A DNA stretch of 64,000 nt from Polytrichum commune (GCA_950295325.1 OX485803.1:40379554-40443553), one strand, 5' to 3'; shown: positions 35,691 through 49,900, numbered from the stretch's first letter. Program-made: numbers and translations. The notes: generated by a model from the sequence alone, not told the origin.

Positions 35691-37568
35691 GTATCTTTCA
35701 TGGTTCCTATGTTGCAGTTTTTCAGTTCGACCAGGAGGATAATCTGGAGCCTCTCCAATTGGACTGGCCAGAGTGCCTGCCAAGCTTTGATGATTTCATG
35801 GTGCCATCCTCTTGGGCCTGTGATTACGGGTATTGAATAGGATCAAATTATTGTTCTTTGATGCCATTGCATAGCAATGAGCATGAGTTCTATATTACTT
35901 ACAAGAGTTTGAGCTATTCTCAAATACATGCCTGCCACTGAAGGCTGTTTTAATATTCTTCTATACATGTAATCTATCCATGGTGTCATCATTTGTGTTT
36001 GTTCTAATACAAAACACTTTGAATGTAGCTCAGTTGCATTCTTTGGATTCTACAGTAGTGTCTTGCTTCTGGAAGTCAAGCACTCTAATATGTGCTATAT
36101 TCTGATAATTGAAGATAGTATACAAGATGTTAATCTAGTTATATTTTTAACCTGTGTTCACCTATCCCTCTCTATTCCTCTGTACTGGAGTGACACCAAA
36201 CGTCTCCTGTATTGCCAAGTCAGTTATAACACACCCATGCTTTCCTTGTTCAAAATTCCCCACAAAACTAACATAGAAGGATAGCCTCATTGTTGAATTG
36301 CGAACGAGAGCTATTTGTGACTGAAGCATAATGGGCATGGTGTCATCCTCATCATTTTCGTTTTGGTTTGGTTGATAGCCAGCATGCCACCATTAGTTAA
36401 TGATCACATAGAGTCACCTGAGCTGTCACTTGAATCATAACTGCAAAGTGGAGCTTAATATGAATTAGTGCTAGACCCTATTCAGAAACCTCGTCCATTA
36501 GGCATGACATACAGGTTAACTGTTTCAGGTGTTTCTCTGACTAGATTTTAATTTCGACCATAATTTTAAACTCTTTGTTAAATAGGCACTCCATCCATCT
36601 TGATTGTAATAGTGGATTCAATTAAAGGGAATTTGGAGGAGAAGATTTATATATGGAAATTTTTTCATAGAATTGAACAGTTTTGTTGCAATGCAAACTA
36701 CAGCAACAGTGTATGCGTTTCTCACTAAATTGCGTGCAGTGGATGTTGATGGATCCATGATTCTGCAAGGAATACTACCTAGTACCTCTTTTTTTGGCGT
36801 CGCAGTGGTGGTCGGTGAATGTGTGGAGAACCCCTATGCACAATTTGTTGTAATTCACAGTAACGCTTGGATCCAAAAATTTGGAGGAACTGCATTCCCA
36901 TGTTGGAATAGTATCAATATAACCAGAACACTGGCTTACCAGTCCCCACCTTCCTTTTCATCAAAATAGGACTGAAATGCACACCAGCAGTCCCTCTATT
37001 CCATTAGGTCTGCATTTTCTATAAAGTGAACTTGAAAAGGCATTGAAAGAAATACATCAAATCAACATTAAATGCCTGACATACCTCACCCTAAAAAAAA
37101 ATTAAGAATATTAATACTTAAGAAACATGAGCCAAATTACACTCCTGAGTTATAACCTGACCCCCCTCCTCCTTTCTTAAGAGTCCACCTACAAAAAGGC
37201 AAGAAATATATCTATCATACTCTAGCAGGAATATAATAGGATAACCAGGTCACATTCACCTTGATGAAACATCAATGATCATTTTATTTTATTTTCCTTT
37301 TCTTTTTCTTAAAGTTGAAAAGGGGTGATGAGTCAGCTCTTGCATTAGGTGAATGAGTTAGCCAACAAGATGTCCTCACAATCAAAGTCTGCGTACAAAA
37401 TTTTCCTTCTTTTTTGTGATTGCATTTGGTATAAAAATATAAGTTGCTTCCCTAGAGACCCAGTAACCAATCCCAAAACAACTTCAAAATGAAAGGACAT
37501 TGGAGACATGACAACAATGCTATACCTAATCATGTGATCAATTCAATCTTGAAGAATGAGTGGCATAC
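35691..37568. other. Intergenic; 3' UTR of DENR and possible last exon of the Mpo1-like gene
   Basis: 35691-36300 probably holds the DENR 3' UTR. The region 37345-37533 is open on the minus strand, and an AAG acceptor near 37453 would end the Mpo1-like protein within about ten residues, but this is not certain. Otherwise nothing recognised. Confidence 0.4.
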
Positions 37569-39389
37569 CTCCAAAGTTGCAAAGTAAGGTGCCATGAGCA
37601 GCATCTGAATAATGTTCTCAATCATATTAGGGTGGGAAATCTGGGCACAAACAAAAATACGCACTCTATAATTGTCAAGATTCATCTATAAACTTCAACA
37701 ACTGGCATACAAGATATGTGAAGTGACAAGTTCTTGCTATCTTTCCCTTTTTGATCCACGAATGGTCAATTGAATTCAATAATAAATGCTCATCATGTGG
37801 CTACGACTAAGTTAGCACAAAATTTGTGAGCCACAATAAAGTTCCAAAGTTCCAATTTGTATAATAGATTGGTGGGTTGGTGTAAACCATGTGCTTGCTG
37901 CGTCCAACTGATTGAGCTATCCAACACACAACCATTACAACCAACCCAATCTGGGCAAACACACACAACCACCCAACCACCCAACCAAGTTTTATCAATC
38001 TTAATACCACCCGTTCATGTAGCATACAACATCATTAAGCCTCATGCTCTCACACTCATGTGAAATAAAAGAGATGTCGTGCTCCATGAGACCTTGCCGC
38101 AACACTAAGATTGAAGCCACTCTGTTTGGAGAATCATAACATGTTCAATCCTGGCCCTTGGACACATTGTTCTCATGCCTAGGGAAAGTGGCAAGTGGAA
38201 CTTAGCAATCTCAAGCACAACACCATATCTTCAATGTCTTTGTACAACAACCCTACTGTTCAAATCCAAAACAAATATCAATGCTTGCTTGCAAAAGGAC
38301 TCCCAACTTCTACATCACCAAAACACTCCTGACCTTATATTCATACCAAAAACATTATTGGGATGAGCGTGTTTAATATGTTTGTTGAATTTCCGGTCTG
38401 CATCACTTATTTATGAATAAGAACAGGAAATCAAGGGTGTTTAAATGGTTATACCAAGCCTGAGGATTGTTGCATACACGCCATATAATGTTATCTTAAT
38501 TTTGAATAACTTTTGAGGACTTTGATTAAGGTTATATCAGACCGAGCAAGTTATGTGCACAAATATTCCATAGTGGCAACATCTAAACTAAGCTATTTAA
38601 TAGTGGTGTGTGTAGTTACAGATTCCGCACACATTACCCTAATCTTGGCCACTTGCTTTCCCTTGACCATGCAGATGACAAGAGGACATTGACTCAAAGA
38701 GGTTGGCGTGAATGAGAGACACTTCTTCACCCTTGAACAAAGCCATATTGAACTCTAGATTTTGTTTTCTCACACCTACCAAGGGAGTGTAACCTGTAGT
38801 AAAAACATGTCCCAGGTTATTTTCATCCGAATTTGACTTCGGTAGACTATTTCGGAGTTTTTAACCCCGATTTAGGTGTTAATGTGACTCAAAATAACAA
38901 TCACATAGCAATCAACGTTTTCACCCTCCTGCCTTTGGTACTAACTTAGGTGCCACACAACATCTCCCACAACTTCTAATGAAATTAACTCGTCGAGTTA
39001 AAGGAGGGACATTGAATTCATGTACATACCTTCCAACCAATCTCCCACGGGACGAATTGGGAGAACGCATTTGCTCCTATCCAACAGCATATGACCATGG
39101 CGGACACCAGAGACCCCGCACATGGGTCAAGTGCGACATAGTACGCTGAGTAGAAGGAGGTTGCCACGAAGCTGTAGTTGATGACCATGTAGCGGGTGAG
39201 AAAGTAAGGGAAGTGCTCGTCCACCCAGAGTGGCCTAGGGTACAACACAACGCTGTAGGAGAGGAGGACCATGAGATTGAACAAGATGGGCCACACGAAA
39301 ACCCCGTGCACCAACGGTTGCTCCTCCCAAAATGAGCTTCGATAGTACACAAAGTGCCTCTCCACACTCAAAATGCGTAGGATGGACAT
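37569..39389 (-). CDS. Mpo1-like (DUF962/YGL010w) membrane protein, divergent; C-terminus unresolved
   Basis: Three exons are clear: 39389-39030 (120 codons), 37950-37888 (21) and 37640-37569 (24), all phase 0. Donors are GTATGT, GTTTAC and GTATGC; both acceptors are GCCCAG. The protein has 3-4 hydrophobic segments and aligns with the family: ERHFVYY...LVHGVFVWPILF, YVALDPCAGSLVSAM, VVMVVCWIAQSVG and NIIQMLLMAPYF. Mpo1 proteins are ER Fe(II)-dependent dioxygenases acting on 2-hydroxy fatty acids. The family's first His (Y-H near the N-terminus) is replaced, and the usual GHGVFEKRAP block reads GRSKHMISHP, so a catalytic role is doubtful. The weak GTTTAC donor is chosen because it restores the family spacing exactly. 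A further 3' exon is expected. Confidence 0.7.
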
Positions 39390-39439
39390 GGTTCATGAGG
39401 GGGTCTCAGTTGTTTTTGTGGCTAAGAGTGAGGAGGAAG

Positions 39440-40130
39440 ATGTTGTAAATCGTCTTGTGATGTGGTACGGTGATCAATAAGGGCCCCGGTAACATCGTTC
39501 CACACTGCGAATGCTCGGCATCGACATGGTTTATTTATTATGAGGGTACCCATTGTTGTTGTGAGTGAGGAGAATTCAAATTGACTCTTCATGTGGTATG
39601 GTGATCAACAAGGACCTTGGTACATAAATCTTGAAAGGCAACATAATGTGTGTTTATCGTTAAGATTTCCTCTTACATTCACATGGATGGGCAACATTGT
39701 TCCACACTAGGAACGATTGGCACCAAGATGATTCACTTCAACACCTTTACCACTCCGACACTAACTAAAATATTTCTAGAAAAAACGAAAATTTTGGACT
39801 CTAAATTTTTTAAATCTCAAAATTTAATATGGAAAACCAACTTTTCTTTACACCCGAGATCTCCGAATATAAAAATAGAGATATACTACATATTCTCTTA
39901 TAAATAGATGATGTGGTAAAGGTACTACGGTATATGCATCCTCCTACATCAACATGGTTGAACAACGTCACTCCAAACTGAGAATGTTCAGCACCAACAT
40001 AGTTGTGACTCATGAGTATACCAATGATCTCGTGATGTGGTATAGTGATCACTAGGGCTTTGATACATACATTTTAAAAAAGGCAACAAAATGTGTGCTT
40101 ATATATCGTTATTCCTACATCAACCAAGAT
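39440..40130. repeat. Diverged direct repeats, two to three copies of 200-300 bp
   Basis: Phrases such as 'atgtggta(c/t)ggtgatcaa(t/c)aagg', 'ccggtaacatcgttccacact' and 'aatg.tcggcacc' recur near 39460, 39600-39720 and 39900-40060 in the same order. Copies are eroded and non-coding. Confidence 0.45.
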
Positions 40131-40599
40131 GGACAAGATTGCTATATAAAAACTCCATGCGTAGAAAGAGAATCAATGCTACCATGCGGGACATTGCACA
40201 CCCACAACAAATTCATTGCACCCTTCAACCTTGGTATCCCAAACTTGAATAGCACGCCAGCTAAACCTCCAAACCTATAATAATTGCAACGTTGAAGAAT
40301 ACCATAGATCTTTCATCTCACATTCTCCACATGTTCATGTCTCCCACTCCTTTTGTGCACCAGAGGTGGTCACATGTCACCCCAAATGTAAACAATTTGT
40401 GCAAGGTACGTTGAAGAACTTTGTATCAAGCAACAGAGAGAGAAACTCCGGTCTACAAGGGGCCGGCGTGAATAAAGTGTCCGTTCGTAATGCCAATGAA
40501 CCCGATGGCCACTGGACAAGGGGACACTGGGACAATACTACTCTCCCCTTTCGAGGATGGACACTATAGTGACACACTATACTAGTTCCTAGCTAGCCA

Positions 40600-40792
40600 C
40601 TAGTGCCTTGAAGATACCGGACATGGTATCCCCCCAAAGGGCTTTTGAGGTACCCATACAACAAGGTCCAAGGACCCCCCACCATAGTTGGGTGGACTAA
40701 GGTGGTGAGCACCACGCCGGCATGGGGAATAGAACCCACAACCTCCTCATTGGGGGCCATGAGCCTAACCACCAAGCCAAGGCCCGTGGTGC
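40600..40792 (-). mobile_element. tRNA-derived SINE
   Basis: On the minus strand, TTGGCTTGGTGGTTAGG (box A-like, about 40765-40780) is followed 30-40 bp later by GTGGGTTCTATTCCCC (box B-like, about 40724-40738). That is the spacing of an internal Pol III promoter. The body continues for about 130 bp with no coding potential. A similar block ('gattgggtggaccatagtggtagggtgcacc') at about 47395-47430 may be a second fragment. Confidence 0.6.
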
Positions 40793-41132
40793 CTGTATCA
40801 AGCAACACTACTTAGATTACAGAAACAAAACAAAACCCACACACGCATCAAGCTCCCAATCTACGATCAAACACTCATCATCTCCCACTGGAATTTTCTT
40901 CTCAAACAAAGTGGAAACATCATCTACATTCGTGTCTAAGACTACCAATTTCTCTTGTCAATTGGTCAAAGATAAACTCCCAAATATGCCACTTTCATGA
41001 GATGAACCGACACTGAGGATGTCCGTGAACTTGGGGAATCATCCCAAATAAAAGTGATAATTAGCACGTGTGAAAATCATAATCTAATCTATATGAGTAT
41101 AAATATTTAGCTTCGAAAAGGTCACCATAGCA

Positions 41133-41213
41133 GTTGATATGGCCGAGTTGGTCTAAGGCGCCAGATTAAGGTTCTGGTCCGAAAGGGCGTAGGTTCGAAT
41201 CCCACTGTCAACA
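41133..41213 (+). tRNA. tRNA-Leu (anticodon AAG)
   Basis: The acceptor stem GTTGATA pairs with TGTCAAC (41206-41212) through one G-T pair, with discriminator A at 41213. The D-arm contains GGCCGAGTTGGTCTAAGGC. The anticodon stem is CCAGA/TCTGG (41161-41177) with loop TTAAGGT, anticodon AAG at 41168-41170. There is a long class II variable arm (TCCGAAAGGGCG) and a T-arm GTAGGTTCGAATCCCAC. No intron. It reads CUU leucine codons. A TATAAATA element lies about 30 bp upstream, as is common for plant tRNA genes. Confidence 0.96.
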
Positions 41214-41307
41214 TACCTTCTGTCAAAGGAATAAGTTGCCTAATTGTCTTTCTTTTACTTTTCCTCAGCTCCTAGCTGGCATGGATGACTCGCCTCCATA
41301 TCAAATA

Positions 41308-41860
41308 CTCCCTCCATTTCATATCAAAGTTACGTTTGGACATAATTTGCATTACGAAACAAAAGATACGTTTGGTGAAATTTCTTTCAAACTTCGTCAA
41401 ACGAATTGGAATGTTGCTATAAACAATGTAAATGTTGTTGCTGATGAACTACCAAGTCAATCAACTAACCATTTACACTTATTTAACAATTGATATTTGA
41501 ACTCAACCTAAACCCAAACATCAACACGGTTTTATGTGTATCATTCGTCAATGGTGATGAACGGGTCGCCATGCCGTTTCTTCTCAAAAACCCTAACCCT
41601 AAACACAAATCTTAAGGAGCACGAGTCTCAACCTCACTACTCATTAGCAAATGAGCTTCGGTGCCATCCGCCTAAAATGACGGGCTTCCAATGAAATTGG
41701 CGTTAAAAAAATTTTGATTTTTTTTGTGGACACCCCTAGCTCACCGGAAAGTGCTTAGTGAGAGCTATACAACGCATACAATTTCGTGCTAAAAATGCGA
41801 AAAATGACCTTAATCCCACATATTTAGTGAAACGTAACTTTTGATATGAAACGGAGGGAG
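41308..41860. mobile_element. Stowaway/mariner-like MITE, TIR CTCCCTCC, TA target site
   Basis: The left end CTCCCTCCATTTCATATC is matched by the right end GATATGAAACGGAGGGAG (one mismatch). Inverted similarity continues into AAGTTACGTTT/AAACGTAACTT. TA dinucleotides flank both ends (41306-41307 and 41861-41862). At 553 bp it is longer than most Stowaways and has no transposase. It starts about 95 bp downstream of the tRNA-Leu gene. Confidence 0.88.
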
Positions 41861-44772
41861 TACAAGATTATGTCCCCTCCCCACCTGACTTTACCAAATA
41901 ACCAAAGTTTTTTTTTCTGAAAACTGGGTAAAGCTCCCTCGGTTATAGGGGAGGCGTCTGGCTGTCCCGATGCACCTACAAGAATTTGCTCCGGAGATGT
42001 TTGAGTAGGTTTTAGTTAAGTAGCTTTCACACATGTTCATGGTTTTATCTACCAAGCAATGAATGTTGGATAGTTTATGCCCATCCCCAAATCCCTTATT
42101 ACTCATCTATCTTACCATCGGTTTTTGTTGATGAAGCTCCTCGTGCCCTCATAGCTGAGACTAAAAAGCAACCAATCATAAGGGCGGGAGGCAACAATTT
42201 TAAATGTCCTATATTCTTGCCTCATGTCTAGGTACCGATGGGAGGGTTGGTGGTTGAGACTTATAAAGCCTCCACTTTTAAACCATGCCACGTCATTTGC
42301 TAACTAGGCTCGGCACTAGATAATGTCGATGGTGTGAAGGCCGTGTTTTTAGAACCAACTTTTAGGCTTAGCTAAAGTCAGGTAGGGAGGGGGCATTAGT
42401 TCGAGTTGATTATCAAATCTATAGTAGAGGCGCCGATTCCCAACCAGGAATCCATCGGCAATCTATAGGGTACCGGAATTTCAATGAGGCTCAGATTGAA
42501 TTTCGACAAAGTTGGAGCCAATAGTGCCATGACACATGTCTTGGTTTTTGAGTGTTAAAGTGAGGAGGAATGAGTTGTTATGGTAAGATCTAGACATTGG
42601 TAATATGTTCGAGCCAACTTTTGGCTTCAAAATTTCATAATAATTTCAATTGAAGGAATAAAATACCGGAAAATTTATAGTCCTCCGAATTTCTATCTTC
42701 CTACATGAGAAAAATTTGCACCGCCTTATACTTCTCCAGGATCTTTTGAGCGATTGGTTATGAACGCCTCTACTCTAAATGGAGGTTATGCCCATTTTGA
42801 CCTCGTAATTTATGGAGCTCATATGAATACACTCCAAACTCCATAATATCAACCTCCATAATGTCACTCCTTCTCTTATACCCCAAAACCCTAGGGATCA
42901 TATGTTCTTAGTTTAAAACACACTCCTTATGGTCACACTTCCCTCTCATATATCATGATTTTTGACATAAAAATAAACCAAAGAATTCAAACCACATGCT
43001 CACATGCATCACGTTGTCATCATTGTAAATATTGTCATTACCGCAATGTTGGCTTTGTGTTATTCCATAATGTCACAAGCTACACTAATTCTCTTTTATC
43101 ACACATCCATGCTAACACTATAGAACTCCTTACTATCACATGCACTTTGTTTGCCGCAAGCATGATATTGCGGAGTTTAGAGTGTATATATATAAATTAT
43201 TGGAATGAAGACAATGTCCAAGGAGATAGTTAGGCATAAATGGTCGAGATACTGTAGTTTCTAAGCTCAACTAGTTACACGTTGACATCTTTCAATTTTT
43301 CTTATTAATTTGAGGTTTATTCTATACATTCCTTTAAAATGATCGGCATTTTTTCTTAAGTCTTGAACTCCAACCGGTTTATTTGTAACTAGCAGTCAAT
43401 TCACCCCTGTCATTGAATCAAGATATGAATAGCACATTATGTCACCCTATTTTAGGATCCAATTCTAACACATGTTTTTTATCCCAATATGAGTAGCCAT
43501 TGTTTTAGAATGAATCTAATGAACAAACACGTAGCTCATTGGTTGAGAGAAACAATATCAATGTTCAAGATAATCCACTACAAGAGAAGGGAGGGCTATG
43601 GATTGCCCATAAACCTTGACTTCCATATATCATATAGATCACACGATGTCGAAAGTTTTATGAACTTGGGTGCACTTAGGATTTAATAAGTTTCTAATAA
43701 GATTGTGAAATATTTTGAACACATTATAGGTCTCTTCATTATAGGCGATTCTACCTTAGTGCTTAACTATGCATGCATTCCGGAAAAAGACTTTTGATTT
43801 CTTTCATATATGTGCAATTTGTCTCACAAGAAGTGCCCCGTCCCACGAGCATCATTTTGTGCCTGACATAGTGACTAGTTATATGACATATCAAATCGTA
43901 TAACAATGTTGTGTGGGTCTAGGCTCAATCCGGGTATCAATAAGGGTACATGTACATATATAAAATACCTAACCTTGCTAGTATCAAAATGGGGCTAGGG
44001 ATTCGTGGTGTCTACGAAAACTCATCCTTTGTGAATGAAGGTGGAAAGGTAGTGAATTATATTATAACATGTTAAAGACTATTTTAAGAACATTTGACTT
44101 CAGAAATGAAGTCAATGGCCCCAAATTAGTCTAGCGGAGTCAAATTGGAATGAATCGACCCTCAATCTTGTAGGGGCTCGTTTTTTATTGGAGCCCTTTC
44201 ATCCATCGTGGATGAGTTTACACACTCACCACAAATCCCAAGCCTCAAAATGGCCAAGGATACATGATGTCCACATACACTCTTCCATTAGGAAAGTGAA
44301 AACCCCACTAGACTAACTCTCCCTGTCAAATTTCGGCCCTCAACCATATAGGAGAGTTCAATTATCTTACAACCCCTTCATCCATGATGAACGAGTTTAC
44401 ATAAACACCACGAACTCCAAGCTGTATCAAGTCCTACAATGAAGTATTCATACCCACTTGCTATTTGCACATGTTTCGCTACAAGACAAAGCCCATAGTA
44501 TCACTTAAAATACCATGACCCACTGGGCATCAAAAAAATTGTTGTCTATTATATGAAAAAAATTAATTAAAAAAATTAAAAAAATTGGCATAATGTTCTT
44601 CGAGATGCTTGACAATCAGGCCAATATACTTGGAATCCTTTCACAAAGTATCATTGACATGCTCGTTGAACTACCATAAAATGTAATCTTCAAAGAGATC
44701 TCCACAAACATCGAAATAGACACAATTGACAAACCAAAGAAGTTGAGCGCATCCACATGCAAATCGAACCAT
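41861..44772. other. Intergenic stretch, no gene recognised
   Basis: AT-rich. 'ccccaaattagtctagcgg' near 44125 resembles 'ccccaaattagtctaacgg' near 18035, a small dispersed repeat. No other supported feature. Confidence 0.45.
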
Positions 44773-46981
44773 CTAGGTTAAGTTGATCATGCCAAGTTTA
44801 ATGATTGTTGCAATTGGTGAAGAGGGTGTGGTTTTTGGAGCATTTGGCGGGGGAGGAAGAATAGCAATTGGCCTTTGAGGAGGTGGCCAATTATTTAGTT
44901 GACCCCCTCGCCGAGCCATGGCCGTTTCGTTCGCGCTCCCATTGTATGTTGACTCTCCTTGTGGCGGTGGAGGTGAAACCAACGTCGACACTTGTTCACG
45001 GTCACGGTCACGGCTCGGGGGGAAGAAGATCGAGGACGGTGGCCTAACACTACTAGGGCTCATTGCCAAATCGTCACTATAGTGTTGAATGTCATGGGTG
45101 GTGAGGAGGGTTTGGGTGCCGGTGGTTATGCTTGTCCTCTTTACGGATGGAGTCCCGAGCCATGAGCTTCGTCCCAAAGGCTGCTCAAGTTCAATGGCCG
45201 GAGTCGAGGACGTGGTTACATTCGAGGCTCCCCCTGCCCTTGATCACATGAAACACAAATCAAATAAGCCATACGGTGACTTACGCGATGGTGCTAAACA
45301 ACGTACCAATACTTTAAGCATAGAGTATATACAATATTTTAATTGTTGTTGTTGTGTTTTGTAAGTTATGAATGACTCACATTAGCAACTGACAGGGGGA
45401 TTCCAACGCACCAAAGTATGTCTTCTTTGGATTATGTGTGCAAAAGTTCCGATTGTTTATAGTTTTATGGGTAGATGACTCAAAACCATCAACACGGGAG
45501 CATGATGTCAAGTTGGTGGACACTTTCGGAGTTTTTATATATATATATATATATAATACAAGAATTAGGGTGTTCATGTTAGCATTGATATAAAGTAAAT
45601 TTGCAATAAAAATTGTCGGGATGGATGTAGAAACATTATCTCCAAAATAGATGATGGTATACTTGTGATCAAATTTTGATATTGGACACCAACTTAAACC
45701 GTCCCAGATTACAAGTGACCAAGGTTAAATGTTGAGTTGATGTTGATACAAGACATTATTTTCAATGCTTACTCAATAGTTAGCTAGCTAGTGATTCATC
45801 CAACATTGATTCAATTCATAAATCATTTTTTTATGACTTGCAAACATTTAATATACATTTCGAAAAGGTTGAGCAATGGGGGTGCATAGTTGGCGAGGCC
45901 ATCAACATTTGACCTTTCCCGAATGACCTATCATTGGCAGTCGATTGTTGAGCGGACATGTCAAGGTATGGTTTGGGACAATAATTCATGTGCACAAGTG
46001 TGAGATGTCAAGATGGCATGGACTCATAGTAATAAACTGTCAAACACAAGATTAAGACTAAAATCCTATGTTTTGGTAAGCTTTCTACAAAACAACAATT
46101 TGTTGTGTTTTAATCACTATGAAATTAATGTTGATGCATGAATTTAATAGTTTCATCTAAAATTACAAGTGACCATCATTTGATGTTGAATCAATTTTGA
46201 CGCATACTCTTCTGAGCTTAATATATTCTTAATCTTGACTCAACATTCAACAAACAAGTCATCCAACATCATGATTCACCAGATTATTTCAACTTTTTAG
46301 ATCTTGTAATTCTAAAAATTAAATATTAAGTATTACAATCAACCCTATGTTAAATTGTTAGGCAATCATCCAACGTTTTAGTTGGATAGGGTTTGAATTG
46401 ATGTGAAATCAATGCTAACACTACAAGCACATAACTCCTAGGCAACGATCCCTCGTCACTAAAAATTGCCCTATGTCACTAACAACTCTACAAATTTACA
46501 AATCTACTAAAGTAATAGATTTACAAATTTCTTTCACCGACGCAAGACGGTCAGCTAGGACTCGTATGTTGGTAGTGTGATAATAAATGAATCTAGAGGA
46601 GGAGGATTAGGTTAATGTGTAAAAGTAAGGGTGGATTGGAACCTCGAGAGCTAGGAGCGTTGTTGTTGGGGTGGTGTTGGTCTCCCGCGTCGGTGCTCAA
46701 GCGATGGTGGCGGTGCTCGGGCGGTTGAGTGCGGTTCTTCCACCAATGAAACATGCAATAAGAAACCACACTAAGCAAACTAACCACGATGACGATGGTA
46801 AGGAAGTTGATTCCGCCCGATGGGCTCTCGGTGACCATCTCATCTTCACCCATGGTGGGGTTATCACTTGCCAATCCCATTGCCGACACCTCTTGCACAC
46901 TTGCCAACTTCAAACATGACTTCATGTCACTTGTGGCACTCCATCCAAGCATGCATTGCTCACATGCCGCGCCCATGTACC
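44773..46981 (-). CDS. C-terminal exons of the TSP1/EGF gene: EGF end, TM helix, Pro-rich tail
   Basis: Exon 46981-46643 closes the EGF module (GYMGAACEQCMLGW...SC) and continues through a short acidic stalk. It then has the transmembrane helix INFLTIVIVVSLLSVVSYCM followed by FHWWKNR as a stop-transfer, and a His-rich segment. Exon 45233-44773 encodes a cytoplasmic region with SSVRPPSSIFFPPSRDRDRE and several PPPP runs (VSPPPPQGE, WPPPQRP, LPPPPNAP), which could bind SH3/WW/EVH1-type domains. No kinase or other enzyme domain follows before the stop. Confidence 0.85.
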
Positions 46982-49900
46982 CTGGAAAAGGAAGAAAAAG
47001 GAAGAAAGAAACACATAAGCAAATTAGACGACTTCGATGTTGCCATTGGCGTGAATTATTATGCATCACTGGAAACTTGTCCTACATCGCGGCTAGAAAT
47101 CCACATTGAAATAGCTTTGCATCGTTCTTTCACCGATGTAGGACATTTGTCTAGGACTCATATATGTTGGTAGTGTATGGTGTTGCTTTGTTATCAAGTT
47201 GGTTTGGTTATATATGTAGAATTGAAACATGCATGACAAGAATTAGAGTAACCTTGACGAAAATTCTCTCTATTCGAAGGTGAATATCTTTGACGGACGT
47301 GGGAAAATTGACCCGCACTTAGCCTTTCCAAGAGACAAACCCCTAGATCCACGCATGGATGGTTAAAAAAAATTGTAGTTCACTCAGATTCTCCCACTAT
47401 GATTGGGTGGACCATAGTGGTAGGGTGCACCGAAATAAAAGTGCTAGGAAGGGACATCCATACAAGCACTATTCCAACCTTGGACGGCTTAAGCTCGGAG
47501 GTCTCAAGTGCTCCTAGTTAAAGCCTCAAGGTTACACCGCCTCTTCATATAAAAGAATCAACGATTGACAAATAAAACATAACATCATTCAAATCCATAA
47601 CAATGTTATGTGGGACTAACGGTAATCCACAGAATGTTCCCGCATATTTTCCACATTCAGATTGAATGTGGAATATATCTGGAAACATTCTGTGGAATAT
47701 TGTCAGTCCCACATTCAGTCCGAATGTGGCAAACATTTCATGGAATACTATCAGTCCCATGTAACACTATCATGGTTCTGAATAACGTTATGATAGACTT
47801 TAATGTTTTATTTTTTGGTACTCAACACCTTTAACCCAACAAAACTTTGGTATTGTGAAGATAACATCCAAGTCACGCCCTAAAGGAAGAGAGTATGGCG
47901 GATTTTCCCCAGTCCACAAACATATTCTGAAGATCTAATCAAAGACCTAGGGGCCCACTAAACGATTGGAAACACTGTGTAGTATGTTTTATGTGCCTAT
48001 GAAATCATCCCTTGATGCCGATCTCTAAACTATGAGTGACCTTATTGTGGGCTCTTCCAACTCTGCATACAATTTTTGATCCATGGAAAGGAATCCAAAA
48101 CTGTATCATATGCTTATCACTTGTAAATCATGCAAATCTTCTCTTTCTAAGTTTCACAATCAGAAAGTTGAGGTGCATATGTTAGTGAGGATCTTCTTTC
48201 TATTTAAGCGAGAGCATATATAGGCCCATCCAATTATGTTAACAAGTGGATGCATAATGGTTACTTTATTATGAGCACATTGTCCATTATCGTAGAAACA
48301 TGTGTTTCTTTTTATGCCAAACGTTATTGTAGTGAACAAGTATGAAGGGGAGAAAGTTAAAACATGAAGAGAAAAGAAATCTCAAAACTGTTTTTTTCGG
48401 GACAAATATTACAAAAAAATTGCACATCCACTTTTTGGTGCATGGTCACTCCTCTTGGTCCATCTCTGGTTTACACCTAGTCAAGGGCCCAAAGGCCCTA
48501 AATTTTTCATTTTTCATAAATCTAACCATGGAATTGTGACCGTGAAGTGTGACCATGGAAAAAGGCCATTTGACATGGGACAACTTTGTGGTCTATGATG
48601 TAAACAATCCCTAAGTCTAGAATAATAACCTCATCAATGTTTTTGCCTTATGTGATCATTCTTCTTAACTGGACACTTATATTTGACCAGTAAATGATAT
48701 GTGCAATTAGGTTGCCTTCATGAAGGGTTCATGAATAGGTTGTCACTTTACCCATGCAAATTATCTTGGGTCAAAACTAGATGAAAGAAAACTTATAACT
48801 TTATTTATTCTTACGTATAGCAACCATGGTTAAATTTACTCAAGAAATTTGTTGTTTTATTGTGGTAATAAATATTTAAAATAGTGTGGAAAACTAATGT
48901 ATTAGAATGGAGCAACCTATTTGCACATATTGGTTCACTTAAGAACATGCATCAAAAAGACGTGTGTCATGATGAGATCAATCAATGTGTTTAGAATACA
49001 TAGTCAATGTTATAGGTTCAGTAGTTAACACAATTGGGAAGGCATGCATGTTAGATGATTTTTACAAGACAAAAAGAAACATTGACTTTGACCTCTTCTT
49101 ATCTTTGCATCTCAATTCCAATCCCGAAACGGCAAAACCAAAATCTTTGTGATCTTTGCAAGTTTCTTATGGGATGACGCAATCCTCCGTCCGATCCAAT
49201 GACCAATGTTGTTATTTGTGGGCTCAGAAGTGCCCACAATAAAGCCACGCACCATAATATTCCTTCAGACCCATTACAATGTTCTTTGGGACTGACAGAA
49301 GTCCACATAATATCGTTAGTCCCACAAAACATTGTTATGGATCTGAAGAATGTTATGGCCTAATATGGGGATAATTATTTTTCTAAAGAAAATTGGTGGG
49401 GTTAGCAACAGAGCCCTACATTGGGTGCCCATACCCATGCCCGTGCCCATGCCCATGCCCACCCATGCCCATGGGTTTTGGGTGGGCATGGGTGTAATAT
49501 TATTGTTCATGGGTGGGCATGGGTGGGGCACAATTACACAATTACACAATACACATTACACAATTTTTGAATACATGGGCGCAATTTGAATAGCATGGGT
49601 GGGCATAGGTTGTTGCTGATGAGCATGGTTTGGGTATGGGTGCAATTAGAAAGGAAAATGTTGGGCTTTAGTTAGCAAGCAAGTTGAAAGTCTACGATCC
49701 CACCTGTGTAACATTTACATTGACCCGTCGCATCGAGACACACGCCCCTATTGGAGCACGTCTTTTGGGCATAGGGCCCGGAAGTTGGCATTGGGCAACC
49801 GGTGGCCACATAGGGACAATCGGCCAAACAACACGAGTCAAATCCATTGCGGTTCATCGCGCTCCGGTTGTCGGGCTCACACCGTTCCCCTTGCTCACAA

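Noticed and set aside
39018-39367. 96-residue frame overlapping the Mpo1-like exon
   Set aside because: Out-of-frame shadow; only the 39389 frame matches the DUF962 family and ends in a proper splice donor.
46671-47173. Plus-strand open frames of 80-106 residues
   Set aside because: Antisense shadows of the transmembrane exon of the TSP1/EGF gene, whose splice phases fit its neighbours.
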